This document shows, piece by piece, positions 27,901 to 39,400 of a DNA stretch of 64,000 nucleotides. The translations under genes and the position numbers were made by a program. Position 1 is the stretch's first letter, and every line of letters begins with the position of its first letter. Below the pieces are notes generated by a model. That model did not search any database and was not told where the DNA came from. It was given only the letters and a program-made list of their open reading frames with translations. The DNA comes from Pterobdella sp. o SKG-2022 (taxonomy: Eukaryota; Annelida; Clitellata; Hirudinida; Piscicolidae): contig OZ038320.1 in the NCBI GenBank assembly GCA_964035795.1, positions 6,851,164-6,915,163 of the forward strand. Reading direction: 5' to 3'.

Positions 27901-30189
27901 AAATATGAAACTTGAATCATCAAATTAGTGTATATATTTTTAGAACATGTGTTAGAAATATCCTAAAATGGTTTTTTACAAAACATTTATTTATAGTATA
28001 ATATATTGTTTATGATTTATACGCATGATTATAATTTATTGAAAATGAAATAGCTAAATCATGTGAGCAAAAAAACGTTTCATAAATCTTATTCACAAAA
28101 CTCATTAAGAGAAATAGTAAATATTAGGGGTCTTAAGATAAAGCCTTTATAAACTCTTCTGTCTCATATGTGTATCTACTTAGTTTATAAGAAATAAAAA
28201 GAAAGAAATGTGTCGAGTTGGATGTAATTTAATGTCATACCCTTGATTAAAATTGAGAGGTTTGGTATGGTTCTATTTGAAAAGATTTTAATGCAATTAT
28301 ACAGAAAAGTTGGAGTCAGTTAATAGTATTAATTTTAAATTAGGTGAATTAGTTTATAATGAATGAGTCCAAAGTAATTCAGCCAGAACAAGATAAATCT
28401 GAAGATACTTATGTTGAGTTTTTTATGATGTCCTCTTAGAATACGTTTAAAAAGTTATCAGTTGAAGCTATAATGATCTTCATTAAAATATTATTGCTAA
28501 TAAGAAGTTCAAAAATTTGCTCAACTTATTTAAATTAATGGTCCAATACTCTGTAATCATTAGCCTCAAAATGTGAATAAAGGCACAATCTGTTTAATAT
28601 TTTACTGAAGAAATAAAAATGACAATGTTTTTCAAAGCCACATTGGGTATCAAAGTTATAGTCATAGAAATTATAGCTTAGCATTATTATCATCTTTCTA
28701 TACAATAAATATTTATATTGTATTAATCTTTTTGATATCTTTTTCATAACCTGTATTGAAGTTTGATAAATAGTGTTATTTTACTTTGATTTTGTAACAT
28801 CAATATTTAAATAGCACACCAACAGATTAAAGCCATATTAGCAGTAGTAATAAAATTCATGTTATTTGGTACTAGTTTATAATTTTTTTATAAAAAATAT
28901 GTCAGCTGGAGTAGCTTTTTCTATAATGCTGATGATTTTGTGTTTGGTGTAAATGCAGTTTTTGGTAACTTAATATATTTTAAGTTTGTATCCATATTAT
29001 TATGTATTTTAACTTACTTCATAAGTACCTGAAACTTCTGATTGCATCCAAATTTTGAATATTTTTAGTTTTTTAAATTATTCATGAAATTTTAGTTTTT
29101 ATTAGTAAGGTTCAAAAAAACATTTTTTTTGAAATCTGCTATTTTTTTAAATTATATTTTTTCAAGATTTTCAATGAAATTTTCACAAATAAATTTTACT
29201 CATTGATTTTTTTTTCATATAATCATTATCTTTAAATTTTATTTTCATAGTACTTAATACTTCAAAAAAATATAATCAAGCATAACATATATAATATAAT
29301 ATATATATATAATAATATATATAGTTTATTATGTAACATGCTTCATCCATTTCATTTCATATTGATTTATGATTAAATAATTCATGAATGATTCATTTTT
29401 ATAATTATTATCCAATATCTTCAAACTTTTGTGGCGAAAATAAAGTTCTAGATCAATACAAAAATTTTTGAACTGGAAAGATGTTTGTGAGCACTAAGAG
29501 AAAACATTAGTTTATTTAGTTAATCTTAGTATTATGTAGACTCAATACCCCTATAATAAAACCACCTAATTATGAAAGATCAATTATTTTTTAAAAAATA
29601 AAGCTAGTGTTTAGCTTATCAATTTTTTTGAGGTTTTGCATAAATACTGTTTAAAGTATCAAAACTGAATTTATAAATATATAAAAAAGAAGTAAAATAT
29701 AAAAAATTGATAAAAAAAAAATATATATACATTAACATGTTCTCATATATAAATATTTATATATGTATGTATGAGTGATAAAAATAATGAAAGCAACCAA
29801 CAGTTCTATCACTGATTCTGTGAGCCAAAATCTTGAAAGATGGGATGAGTTTTAAGGGTGATTCTTCTGAAGAGTTTGTCAAAGGGTCTGTAAATGCTAG
29901 TTGCAAAGCTGATAAATGTTTCGATGTATCAGATTCATCCATTGTTTCATATGAGGAGACAGCATGCAATGTCATGCTTACATTTTCTTCGGCGTTTATT
30001 CCAGGCGAAAGATGTTGAGGAGATGTGTGCATTTCATTCAGTGGAGGTTTTGGTTGCAGTGAATTGATATTTTCTTGAGTATGTATTTCATACAGAGTCA
30101 CTCGACTCAAACCACCCCCAACACACTGCCCCCATAACCTTGTACTACTGTCCCATCTCATCACTTGAGCCTTCACTTCTATCAGTTGT
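24983..30189 (-). CDS. SPRED: SPRED: Sprouty-related EVH1-domain protein (first coding exon not found)
   Basis: SPRED proteins restrain Ras-MAPK signalling at membranes, binding neurofibromin through the EVH1 domain. Exons: 30189-29802, 27236-27078, 27027-26965, 26083-24983. The EVH1 domain is split over the first two: KAQVMRWDSSTRLWGQC and GGGLSRVTLYEIH, then HHWSLGERRYGLTFQSS. Between its early strands lies an in-frame insert of about 75 residues. The last exon is Ser/Pro-rich and ends in a Sprouty domain (RCKYCQEY, KRCKAAPD, YHLLQAALYHC, LLPCLCLYPLL) that is short and has lost several family Cys. The stop is the TAG at 24983. Exon 27027-26965 and the 50-nt intron before it are inferred from phase and from agreement with the family ALxD segment, so they are less sure. 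The first visible exon starts in phase 2, so a short Met-bearing exon lies upstream. Confidence 0.9.
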
Positions 30190-31380
30190 CTGAGGGTTTG
30201 ATCATACTTGAATATTAACTTATAAACACACTTATTTATTTATTACATATATGTGTGATTATTAATCATACATATATACACACATATATATATATATACA
30301 GTATATTGAAAATAGAAACATGAACCAAAATAAGCTGGAAAGAATTTACTTTTACACTAAAAACTTGTATTTTCTAGTTTTATTCTAAAATCAAAAAAAA
30401 CATAGTATGAGTATATAATCTACTTTGAATTTTCGAAAAAACTTAGCTTACTGCTTCTGATTTAGTGTATCATGGAAGACATGGTCAACCAGCTTATTTT
30501 TCATAATCAACAAATCCTTCAATCTGACTTTTTGGGCAACCTCCACATGTCTTCCTCACCATACAACGAACGAAAAATTTTAAAGAAATTTCAAAACTTC
30601 CAAATTTGTTTCCTGATATAAGAGTTCCAATAGATTAATGAAACTATCTAGTCTATTATAAATTACTAATCCGTCAGAGTTCTAGTCGTGATGCTAAATC
30701 ATAATATTTAAAAAATAAATGAGCAAAAATGAGAATAATTTTGATCTTAAACCATTAAATTTAACTTTACTTTCATACTATAGTCTATATTAATTTCTGA
30801 ACGAAAAACTCCCATTCATAAAAATAATTATCGCATATATACATTAGAACCAAAAACCAAATTACAAACCTATTTATAAATTATGTTTTAGTATTAATAA
30901 AATGGTTTAAATAATTTTTTATATCAAACAATATTTTTAATTGAAAAAAGTTAATTTAAAATTTTTTTTCCGTTTATACATAATTAGTCGAGCGATTTTA
31001 ACAATAGCCAGAAATTTAATTTTTAAAATTTTTAGTTTCGAATATTTTGAAAAACTTTTTTTACTAAGAGCTATAAAAGAATCTTAATCAAAAATATTTT
31101 TATTGAGAATTTGATGCCCCTATTCAAAAAATATTCCATACAAAAATTATTCTCAATAATTTAAAAAATCTATTTTGAAATACCTCACTTTAGAGATCAA
31201 TTTACAAATATTCCAAACAAAAACAAAACAAAGACAATTGTTTAAACATTTTAAAAACTAATCTGTGAACTAAAAAATTGAATTTTAAATAAAATAATAA
31301 AAACCTTCAACAAAACTAAAGCAAATAGAAGCTAAACAGAACCTAGGTTTATGTTGAAGTAATGACATTATTATCATAAA
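30190..31380. other. Probable SPRED first intron, no gene seen
   Basis: AT-rich sequence upstream of the first visible SPRED exon, with a short (TA)n tract near 30285-30305. The missing SPRED start exon should lie here or further upstream. It is too short to recognise without transcript data. Confidence 0.4.
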
Positions 31381-31439
31381 AATGAATATTTTCCGGCTCA
31401 AGTTCTGGCACGCTGGACGAAATTTAAAAAAATTTTTTT

Positions 31440-32195
31440 GAATCACCAAATTATTTAGCACCAAAAAAAACCCATTTTAAAAAAGTTGCATTTTCGTAAA
31501 ATGCCATGATAACCCCTCTGTAACATTTTACGAAAATATGAAAGTGGTCAAAAGTTGAAAAATGTTACTTTATAAAAAATGCATTCAAAAAAAAGAATTT
31601 CGCTAAAAAATTTTTGCCATTTCGACTGTTAGTTTGGCAGCCATGCGCGTTCAAATAAAAGAAGTGTTTTGAGACAAACTGAAAAATGCAATTTGGGCTT
31701 CTAATTACTTGTTAATTATGAAATACACCTCAAAATGATCCTCTCAATACTTACATCGGAAAAAGCGCCATTTGAAATAAGTTGCATTTTCGTAAAATGC
31801 CTGTGAGGTTTTTCAGCAAAATGAAAGTTTTCAATAACTGGCAAATGTTATTTTTATGAAAAGTGCATTCAAAAAAAAGAATTTCGGTGAAAATTTTATC
31901 AATTTTCCACCATTAGTTCGGCAGATATGCGCGATTAAAAGAAAGGCGTGTTTCAAAGCAAACTGAAAAAGACGATTATCTCGGCTCCGATTCACTTGTT
32001 CCTCAAGTATTATACCTTGAAATGATGCTCTTGATAAATACTAAAAGTTGGCATTAAAAAAACCGCCATTTTGAAAAAATTATTTCTGTAAACTTCCATG
32101 ATACCCCCCTTATGAGGTTTTTCAGCAAAATGAAATTTTTCAAAAACTGGCAAATCTTATTTTTATGAAAAGTGCATTCATAAACAAAACAAGTT
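31440..32195. repeat. Diverged tandem repeat, ~300-bp unit
   Basis: About two and a half units. Landmarks recur at similar spacing: TTGCATTTTCGTAAAATGCC at about 31486 and 31782, a decayed version near 32080; GTGCATTC or ATGCATTC followed by an A-rich run and AGAATTTCG at about 31581 and 31865, with a decayed version at 32174; ATGCGCG near 31644 and 31927; TTTTTCAGCAAAATGAAA near 31813 and 32118. Each unit holds a small palindrome (GCATTTT-cgt-AAAATGC). It has no coding potential and lies directly next to the retroelement cluster. Confidence 0.75.
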
Positions 32196-32334
32196 CAATC
32201 TGGTCATAAATCATCAATAAATTTTCAAAATGAAAAATTTTTTAGTTATATCAATATGAAAATGAGGATGAAATTTCAATAACTCGTTTTTTATATTTAA
32301 GGTTGACGAAAAAAAAATCAAATTTAGTCAATCT

Positions 32335-33440
32335 TCTTTTTCTTCGTGCGCCTTTAGCAGGCTTCCCTGCAGCTTCCAGCGTTTTCTGTTTATAGCCAGT
32401 TCAATTGATTTGTTGAGTGTGAGCTTATGGATTTTTAGGTCTCTTCTAATGGTTGTTAGGAGACTGGTGCTCGATCTTTCTCTTTTTGTTTTTTGAGGCT
32501 AGACATTCCATTGTAGCTCTTCCTGCCGGAACTAGGTCATTCATTCGAAAAATGTGGCCTAACTTCCGCCAGCTTCTTTTTGGTACAATTTGAAACACTG
32601 GTTCTGCCAGAGTGTTGACTTTTTCTGTGAACATACGGTTGGGCCGGAAGCTACCGCACGCTTGTCGGATCATTCTTCTGTTGAAAGAATCTATTAACTG
32701 TTCCATTCCTTTGTCCATTTCCAAAGTGCTGCATCCAAAGAGCATAATGCTTTGCACGTAAGCACTGTATATCCTAATTTTCTTTTTTCTTGAAATCTTG
32801 GAGCTCCAAATCTTACTTAGCTTCGCCATTGTTACAATCGAAATGGTTTTTCTCTTCTTCCATTCTTCTATAGCGTTGAGTAACATGCCTAACTTTTTGC
32901 AACTCTTCCATTCATAGTTGTTTCTTTCTATTGTTGAGACCTCTGTTTTGTCATTGTTTATGTAAAGATTCCATTTTTTCAATATTTTTTCTACTTCTGT
33001 GAGATCTATGCCTTTTTTGCTTAAAAAATCCACGTCATCGGCGTAAAAATTTCTTGCGCCTTGATTTTATTTCTGACCTCTTTGAGAATTGTTTCCAGAT
33101 CCAATATAAACAGACAGAACCTAAACCATCGCCTTGAAGGACGTCTATGTTAGTGGAAAAGTTGGGTTCTTCAAAATTATTTGCTCTCACTTTTAATTCA
33201 GTTTTAGTAAGAAGAAAATCAAAAAGCTTTGTATCTTGAGGATTGAGAATACCTTTTAATATTCCCATCAACTTTTCTCTGTCTACTGTATCGAATGCGC
33301 TTGACATATCTATTCCTTGTATTGTTGGAAAGACAGTTGTTTTGAAGACTTTATTAGTTTGTCCCAAGCGAAGCAGGCCTACACGTGGTCGGAATGTATT
33401 CCTAGAAAAAAGAAATCAGATGAAAAAATACAAAAGCTTC
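32335..33440 (-). mobile_element. LINE (non-LTR retrotransposon) 3' half, decayed
   Basis: Minus-strand reverse transcriptase remnant. Visible are a palm-domain segment (GIDMSSAFDTVDREKL), a QGDGLGS turn, the catalytic FYADD box, and the C-terminal part with YVQSIMLFGCSTLEM and WRKLGHIFRMNDLVP typical of LINE RT-thumb and C-terminal regions. A frame change lies just before the FYADD box. The 5' part (endonuclease, RT fingers) is absent. The 3' end near 32335 matches fragments at 4385-4458 and 58500-58975, so this is a small family in the genome. Clade assignment (RTE or Jockey-like) is not possible by eye. Confidence 0.88.
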
Positions 33441-33449
33441 AAGATGATT

Positions 33450-34915
33450 AGAGCATTAAGTACACTCGCACTACTGACTATGGCAATGCGGATGCACTAA
33501 ACCGTCTTCCTGTTGGTGAAAACACCGGCTTTGACGAAAAGAAAAATGCCGATATCAGTATTGTATGCACCATAAATACATTGAGTACTCAATTGCAACC
33601 AACCGATTCTGGATTACTGGCCAAAGAAACTAAGGAAGATTCAGTGCTTTCTGCAGTTCAAAGATACACTAAGGAGGGCTGGCCACATACGTTAGATACA
33701 GAAAAGTTTCGACATTCTAAAAGGCTGGAAAACTCATTGTGTTTAGAGTATGGGTGCTTAGTCCAAGGATCGAAAGTCGTCATACCGCCAAAGCTACGTG
33801 ATGGAGTGTTGAAGCTGATCCACTTAAATCATTATGGCATGCAACGGATGAAACAGTTCGCACGCATGGCAGTTTACTGGACACTTATAGATGAAGACTT
33901 CGAAGCTTTAAGCCGATCATGCCTTTCATGTGGAGCTTATCAAAATGCCATTACCAAGCCAGCTAATCATCCATAAATGATACCAGAAAAACCATGGAAC
34001 CGTGTAAATGTTGATCATGCCATCAACTTCATGGGAACAGACTGACTGGTGATGGTTGATGCCTAATCTAAGTATCCTTGAATACATCCTACAAGCTCAA
34101 CATCACCTAAGACGACTATGGCACTACTAGAGCAAGACCGCACATTTCGGATATCCGCACACCTTAGTAACAGACAATGCAATAAGTTTTCTGTCTGTGG
34201 ATTTCCAAGCATGGTGTAGAGAATGGGTAGTTGCACTCTTCACCGGAGCCCCTTACCATTCTGCTACCAATGGAGCAGTTGAGCGATTGGTACAAACTTT
34301 CAAACAATCTTTAAAAAAGTGTTTGCTTACACCCAAAGAAGCTCTCCAAGAATTATTTATATAGTACAGACGTATGCCTTTGGACTCAAGATATTCACCC
34401 AGTGAACTCCTAAACGGACTTCAAATCAGGAGTAAACTAGATACATCTTTTCCTGTACATGCTGCTCAAGGTCGTCATGCAAAAGCTGCATTTAAGTCAC
34501 AAAGTGAAGAATCTACTCGGACAGTCTCAAGAATAAGCTACTTGTACAAGAAAGGAGCTACCTGCTTTGCTCTTTATGGTGGACCAAGAAGTAATAAAAA
34601 ACCAAGGTGGGTACCAGCAATTGTGACTAAAGTTCATGACACAAAAAGCGTGAATGTAAGAGTTATACCCAGTGGTCCAGTTTGGCGACGTCACCGACCA
34701 GCTTCACCCACGCTATTACTCATAAGAAGACACTGAGCCGGAACATGATCCAGAACAGCCAGCCAATACTTCGCTAGCTGATACAAACACATCCAACAGC
34801 GCATCAAGACCTCGTGTTTATCGCAACCCACGTGCACCTACGTTAACGGCTGAAAACTATAAACCTTCTAACCCAAAGCACTCTAAACGACTGAAACCAA
34901 ATACATTTCACTGAC
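33450..34915 (+). mobile_element. Ty3/gypsy-type retrotransposon pol remnant (RNase H end to integrase)
   Basis: Plus-strand fragment starting at the end of an RNase H domain (TDYGNADALNRLP), then an integrase H2C2 zinc finger (HLNHYGMQRMKQF and SCLSCGAY). The integrase core follows with Asp in VNVDHAINF, Asp in VTDNAISF and Glu in VERLVQTF, then a C-terminal region ending near GGPRSNKKPRWVPA and WRRHRP. Several stops interrupt the core at 34.0-34.4 kb, so it is dead. No protease, reverse transcriptase or LTR is visible nearby. The LINE at 32335-33440 abuts its 5' side in the opposite orientation and may have replaced or interrupted it. Confidence 0.88.
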
Positions 34916-35004
34916 GTCAGCTTGGTGGAGAGGTGTTACAGAAATTTACTTAAGCATAAATAACATCTTTTCGTTACAAAAAACACAACACTTATAAAAC
35001 TCCT

Positions 35005-35742
35005 AACATCAACACTCTGGGGTAAAAGCAGAGACACCTATCACCCCATACAAAACACTACTCCTCTCCATCATTGAATACGCCAACACCATTTGGTCAC
35101 CCATCATCTTATCCACCTCCTTCAAAAAACTCCAAAAAATACAAAACGCAGCCCTGAGAAGCACGGGCTGCAAACAAAACACCAACACCAACACCTCCAC
35201 TCAAAAACCAAAATCCTCCCACTTCAAACTCCACGCTTCCCAACTCATACAAAAAGCCTCACACCCTATCTACCCAATACACCCACTTACCACAGATACA
35301 AAAAACAATCCACATTCAACAAAAACTGCACTTTAAACATATCCTCCTCTCAAAACACCTCTCACGCACAAATAAAAACCATATACACAAAAATATTCCA
35401 CGAATACATACCATCCACTCACAACAAAATCATCAGCAAAAACCCTCACATATACACGACTCAGAAACCACTCCAGATCATCACACACGACGCATTATTG
35501 CCCAACTCAGATCGAAAAAGTCGCTCTTCGTCGTCTCATACTTTAACAAAATCTCCCTATCATCCCATCCCTTACCCTATGCCCACCCATCACCTGCCTC
35601 AAAATATGTACCACACTGGGACCCGAGAGTCTGTGGACCAACCCTGTGAGAGCAGCTGAGCTTCTGAAGAACTGGACGGTTTTAATGGGGACCTGATAAG
35701 CACCCACCCACGACTAGGGCGCTCGGGTTAAAAAAAAAAACT
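35005..35742 (+). mobile_element. Second LINE family, 3' end with poly(A) tail
   Basis: Plus-strand C-terminal fragment of a different non-LTR element. One frame reads LLLSIIEYANTIWSPII, then KLQKIQNAALRSTGC, a segment typical of Jockey-like RT C-termini; after frameshifts it continues RRIIAQLRSKKSLF-type sequence and LWTNPVRAAELL. It ends in an A run at 35731-35740. No RT catalytic region is present, so it is a 5'-truncated copy. Codon use is C/A-rich compared with the LINE at 32335-33440. Confidence 0.75.
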
Positions 35743-36479
35743 ACTATTTTCATGCCACCAATCAAACTGGTATTTTGATTGTGACAAAACAATTTTTTCA
35801 CAATATTCTAAGTGCCAGAAATGGAAATAATATTTGATAAACTTATAAAAGATTTAAATGTAAGTCAAACATGGTAAAACAGACAATTACATTTATGGAT
35901 AAAAAATGAACAAAAAACTTCAAGATTGCTTGAATTTCTTTTATAGTCGAAATAAGCCGGGCCTTATTACACCAAGGTGCGACTGGTAGAGAAGGGGCTC
36001 TTAAGAATCTTTTGCTCATATTATGGTATTAACTCATAAACTTGAAAGATTATTTTTTAGTTCTCTTAGTATGTTCTTTTTAAACTGAGTATTATGAAGC
36101 ATATCAGAAAATTAACATAAAAAGAATTTTCGCGAAATTCTTTGATAGAAAACCACAACAATTTTTATTCCATTGTGATTTATAAATTCATAAATGTACC
36201 AAAAGTAATATCCAGGCTTGAAATGTATGGATTGGTTAAAGAATTAATTTGGAAGTTAGACATCACTAGAATTGAAATGCTCAAGGCCATAAGAATTGAG
36301 GGTGAGAATTTAAAACACTAGTCAATGAAATTAGAAAATATGAAATAAGTAAAAAATTGAAATAAAAAAGCAATTTGGCACAAATTAAAGAACCAGTTGC
36401 TAAGATGCCTCTTTAATGAATGAATTTGTATAAAAGTCTATATACATACAAAATATATGAAGTTATAAACTTTATGAAA
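35743..36479. other. RPAP1 3' flank
   Basis: AT-rich sequence between the retroelement cluster and the RPAP1 stop. It presumably includes the RPAP1 3' UTR. No gene is seen. Confidence 0.45.
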
Positions 36480-39400
36480 TTAACTATCAGTTGAAAGCAT
36501 TTTGAGTCTTTGTTCTCGAATCTTTGGCAACTTTTCGTAAAGCTTTAGATACCTAATATTACTCAGGTCGGCTTCTTTGTACATCAATATATCATTGCAA
36601 ATGTCCTGGTGATGATAATGAAGTAATTCTAGTCACTTCAAGAAACGGTTTTGGATTGCGCAGTGCCAATCAAAACATAACAGAAAATAACTACATAAAT
36701 ATAAGTAAAAATTCCATAATAACTATACAGCATAGTAAAAAGAAAATAACATGATAAGAAGTAATGATATAAAAAGAAAAAACCTGAGGTAACTTGTCGT
36801 GAAGAACTTTAACGATATATTTCTTGTTGTCAAAGTGGCTATCATTAGGTGGCGAGTAGTATATGTATCTGGAGGAATAAGTGTTATAATACTTGTTAAT
36901 ACTAAATATAACAATATATGATGATGAATGAAAGAAGTTTTAGAATTAGTTTGAATGATCTTATGTATTTATTGGAACTTCGGAATATAAGCAAAAAATA
37001 ATATAACTAATTAATGAAAATATTGAAAGAAATAACTAATAAAAGTAATATTAATATAAAAAATAAACGATAAATAAAATGAACAAAATAAACATAGCAA
37101 ATGACAATAAAATAATAAGAATAACCTCATACCATGAGACAATAGATGTTAAACGAAGATTAAAAACTAATAATGAAAAAACAATATTAATTTAAATGGA
37201 ACCTATTGAGGTAGGTAACAGCAACCAGATACAAGGTAGGATTTCTCACGGGCATGATATAACCTCTACCCAAAGAACTTAAATAAGCCAAAATAATCTT
37301 TTTATTATTTAAGATTTTGTTGAAGTTTAAAAGGAGATTTATGTCAAAGAACAACTGTAATTGGATGGTATTTATAAATTATTGATTCATAATCTTTTTT
37401 GTTGAATAAATAAAAAATAAGAGAATGAATAATGCTAAAAATATAACAATTAAATTATACTAGGTACTACTAACAAGCTATAAAATACGCATGAGTATTA
37501 AACTATAATGGCATTAGCAAACCTGTGAAGGATGCACCCTGATAAACCTAAGACACTCCACATCCTCTAGCCATAACATCAGCATCAGGTCTTCTATGTA
37601 TGTGCAGCCACTCTCATTCATGCTTTTACCACTGTTATTATTATTATTATTTTTGTTATTGTTTCCATTATTACTAGAATCATCATCATGAGCACAAAAC
37701 AGCAGAGGCATGAGAAGCATACGATCAAAACCACTGATGATACCAAAGGTAGAGGAGTATTCCTTTATTAAATTTTTGTACAACGATGGTGTGAACGTGT
37801 GTTTGTGTCTGTATATTTGGTTATGCTGGCTGATACATTTACGTCTGTTCAAACTGGAGTTATTCCGTTCTATGATATCTCTATTAACAAACCCATAAAT
37901 ATAACATAACGACTGGACAATATCTGTTATGGTATCTATTACATTTTCTCCATTATTATTTTTTGCATCATTAAAAAGTTTAATTTCGTTATTACTACTG
38001 TTACAATTTCCTTTATTGTTTTCGTTGATAGTTTCACAAGCTTCCTTCAACGTCAAAGTTTCACCTTCATTTCCTATCTTTCCATTATGTTCTGTACTCC
38101 TTTTGGTTACCTTGTTACTCCTACCACTTGAATCAAACTCCACATAAAGTAATCGATCACCCGCATTCACTAACGCCATAGTGACGTAATAAAAAATGGT
38201 GTCTGCCGGAAAAAGAAGGAATTGATCAAAAACGTTGTAGAAGCAAAGGTAACACTGTAATAATTTTAAAGAAAAAACTGTAGAATATACAAGATTCGCT
38301 GTCAGTTTGGCTTGTTCTGAAGATAGCCTGTGTGATTGTTTGTTGACATGCGTAAATTCAAAGTATTGTTGCTATCTGAATTTATGAGTTTGTTACCTGA
38401 ATTATGATAAAATTAACTCGAGTTATCATTGAATTAAAAATAAGTTACACAAAATGCCTCTAAAAAACATGAGTATATTTTCACAATAAACAATTAAGTT
38501 AATCACAAAAAAATGATTCTAATAAAATTGTATATTATCATTAGTGCTAACATCTATATAATCAAAAGTATACCTATTAATAGAAGCTCGGTGAAGGTCA
38601 ATGATTGGCTGAAAAACCCATGTCTGTTGCACCAGCATATGATTGCAGTGGCCAATTAGGAATGACTCTGAAGGTTTCCTATGATATAATTTTATAAATT
38701 ATTGAACTACAATGATGATAATAAAAACTATATCAAATAAGGAATTGAATTCAATTAAAATATAACAAAAAGCATATAACATAATAAATTAAAGGAACAA
38801 ATTGAAAGATAAGAAACAATATTCACCCATCAGAGCTTTTATAAGAGATGAGAGAACTGAGATAAGCTTGTGATATTTGGGGCAGTTCATCCAGGTAACT
38901 TACCATCCTCTTCATCCTCATCAGACAAACATCGTGAGAGTTATCCACATCAACGTTATAATCACTAACATCTCTACCCACAACACCAAAGCGGTTATCA
39001 CAATTATCTCCAATACTACTATCACCTCCTACATATTTTTTCATCTCTTTATCCTCCTCCAGCATCCTCTTATTAAAATCTACATTGAACAACACTTTGT
39101 CAAACACTTCAGCACTCATCCCCTCATCTCCTTCACGTAAGTGAAGCAGGCAACATCTGCTCAATAACATCGTGTCTAAGAGGCTTATGTTTTTATTACT
39201 ACATTCTCCCCCTAGTTCTCCTTTGTTTCGATGATACCTTACGAGTAGTTTCACAATATTAAACATCAAATGAGCCTCATAACGAGAAAACCAACTATTA
39301 TTGCTTTTATTATTATTATTTACAGCTTTTTTTATATAGCGCTGTATATCTGGGTTTCCAATGAATAATTTGACCAGCTCTTTAATATTTCTTGCATCAA

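Noticed and set aside
29890..29986. Possible intron (GTAAGC donor) within the SPRED EVH1 insert
   Set aside because: Splicing to either nearby AG (after ATTTACAG or CTCTTCAG) gives a frameshift and an early stop, whereas the unspliced frame is open and rejoins the EVH1 sequence.
38827..38903. Extension of RPAP1 exon 12 to a donor at 38826
   Set aside because: It would leave phase 2, which does not fit exon 38665-38552. The strong GTAAGT donor at 38903 gives phase 0 and closes the full frame.
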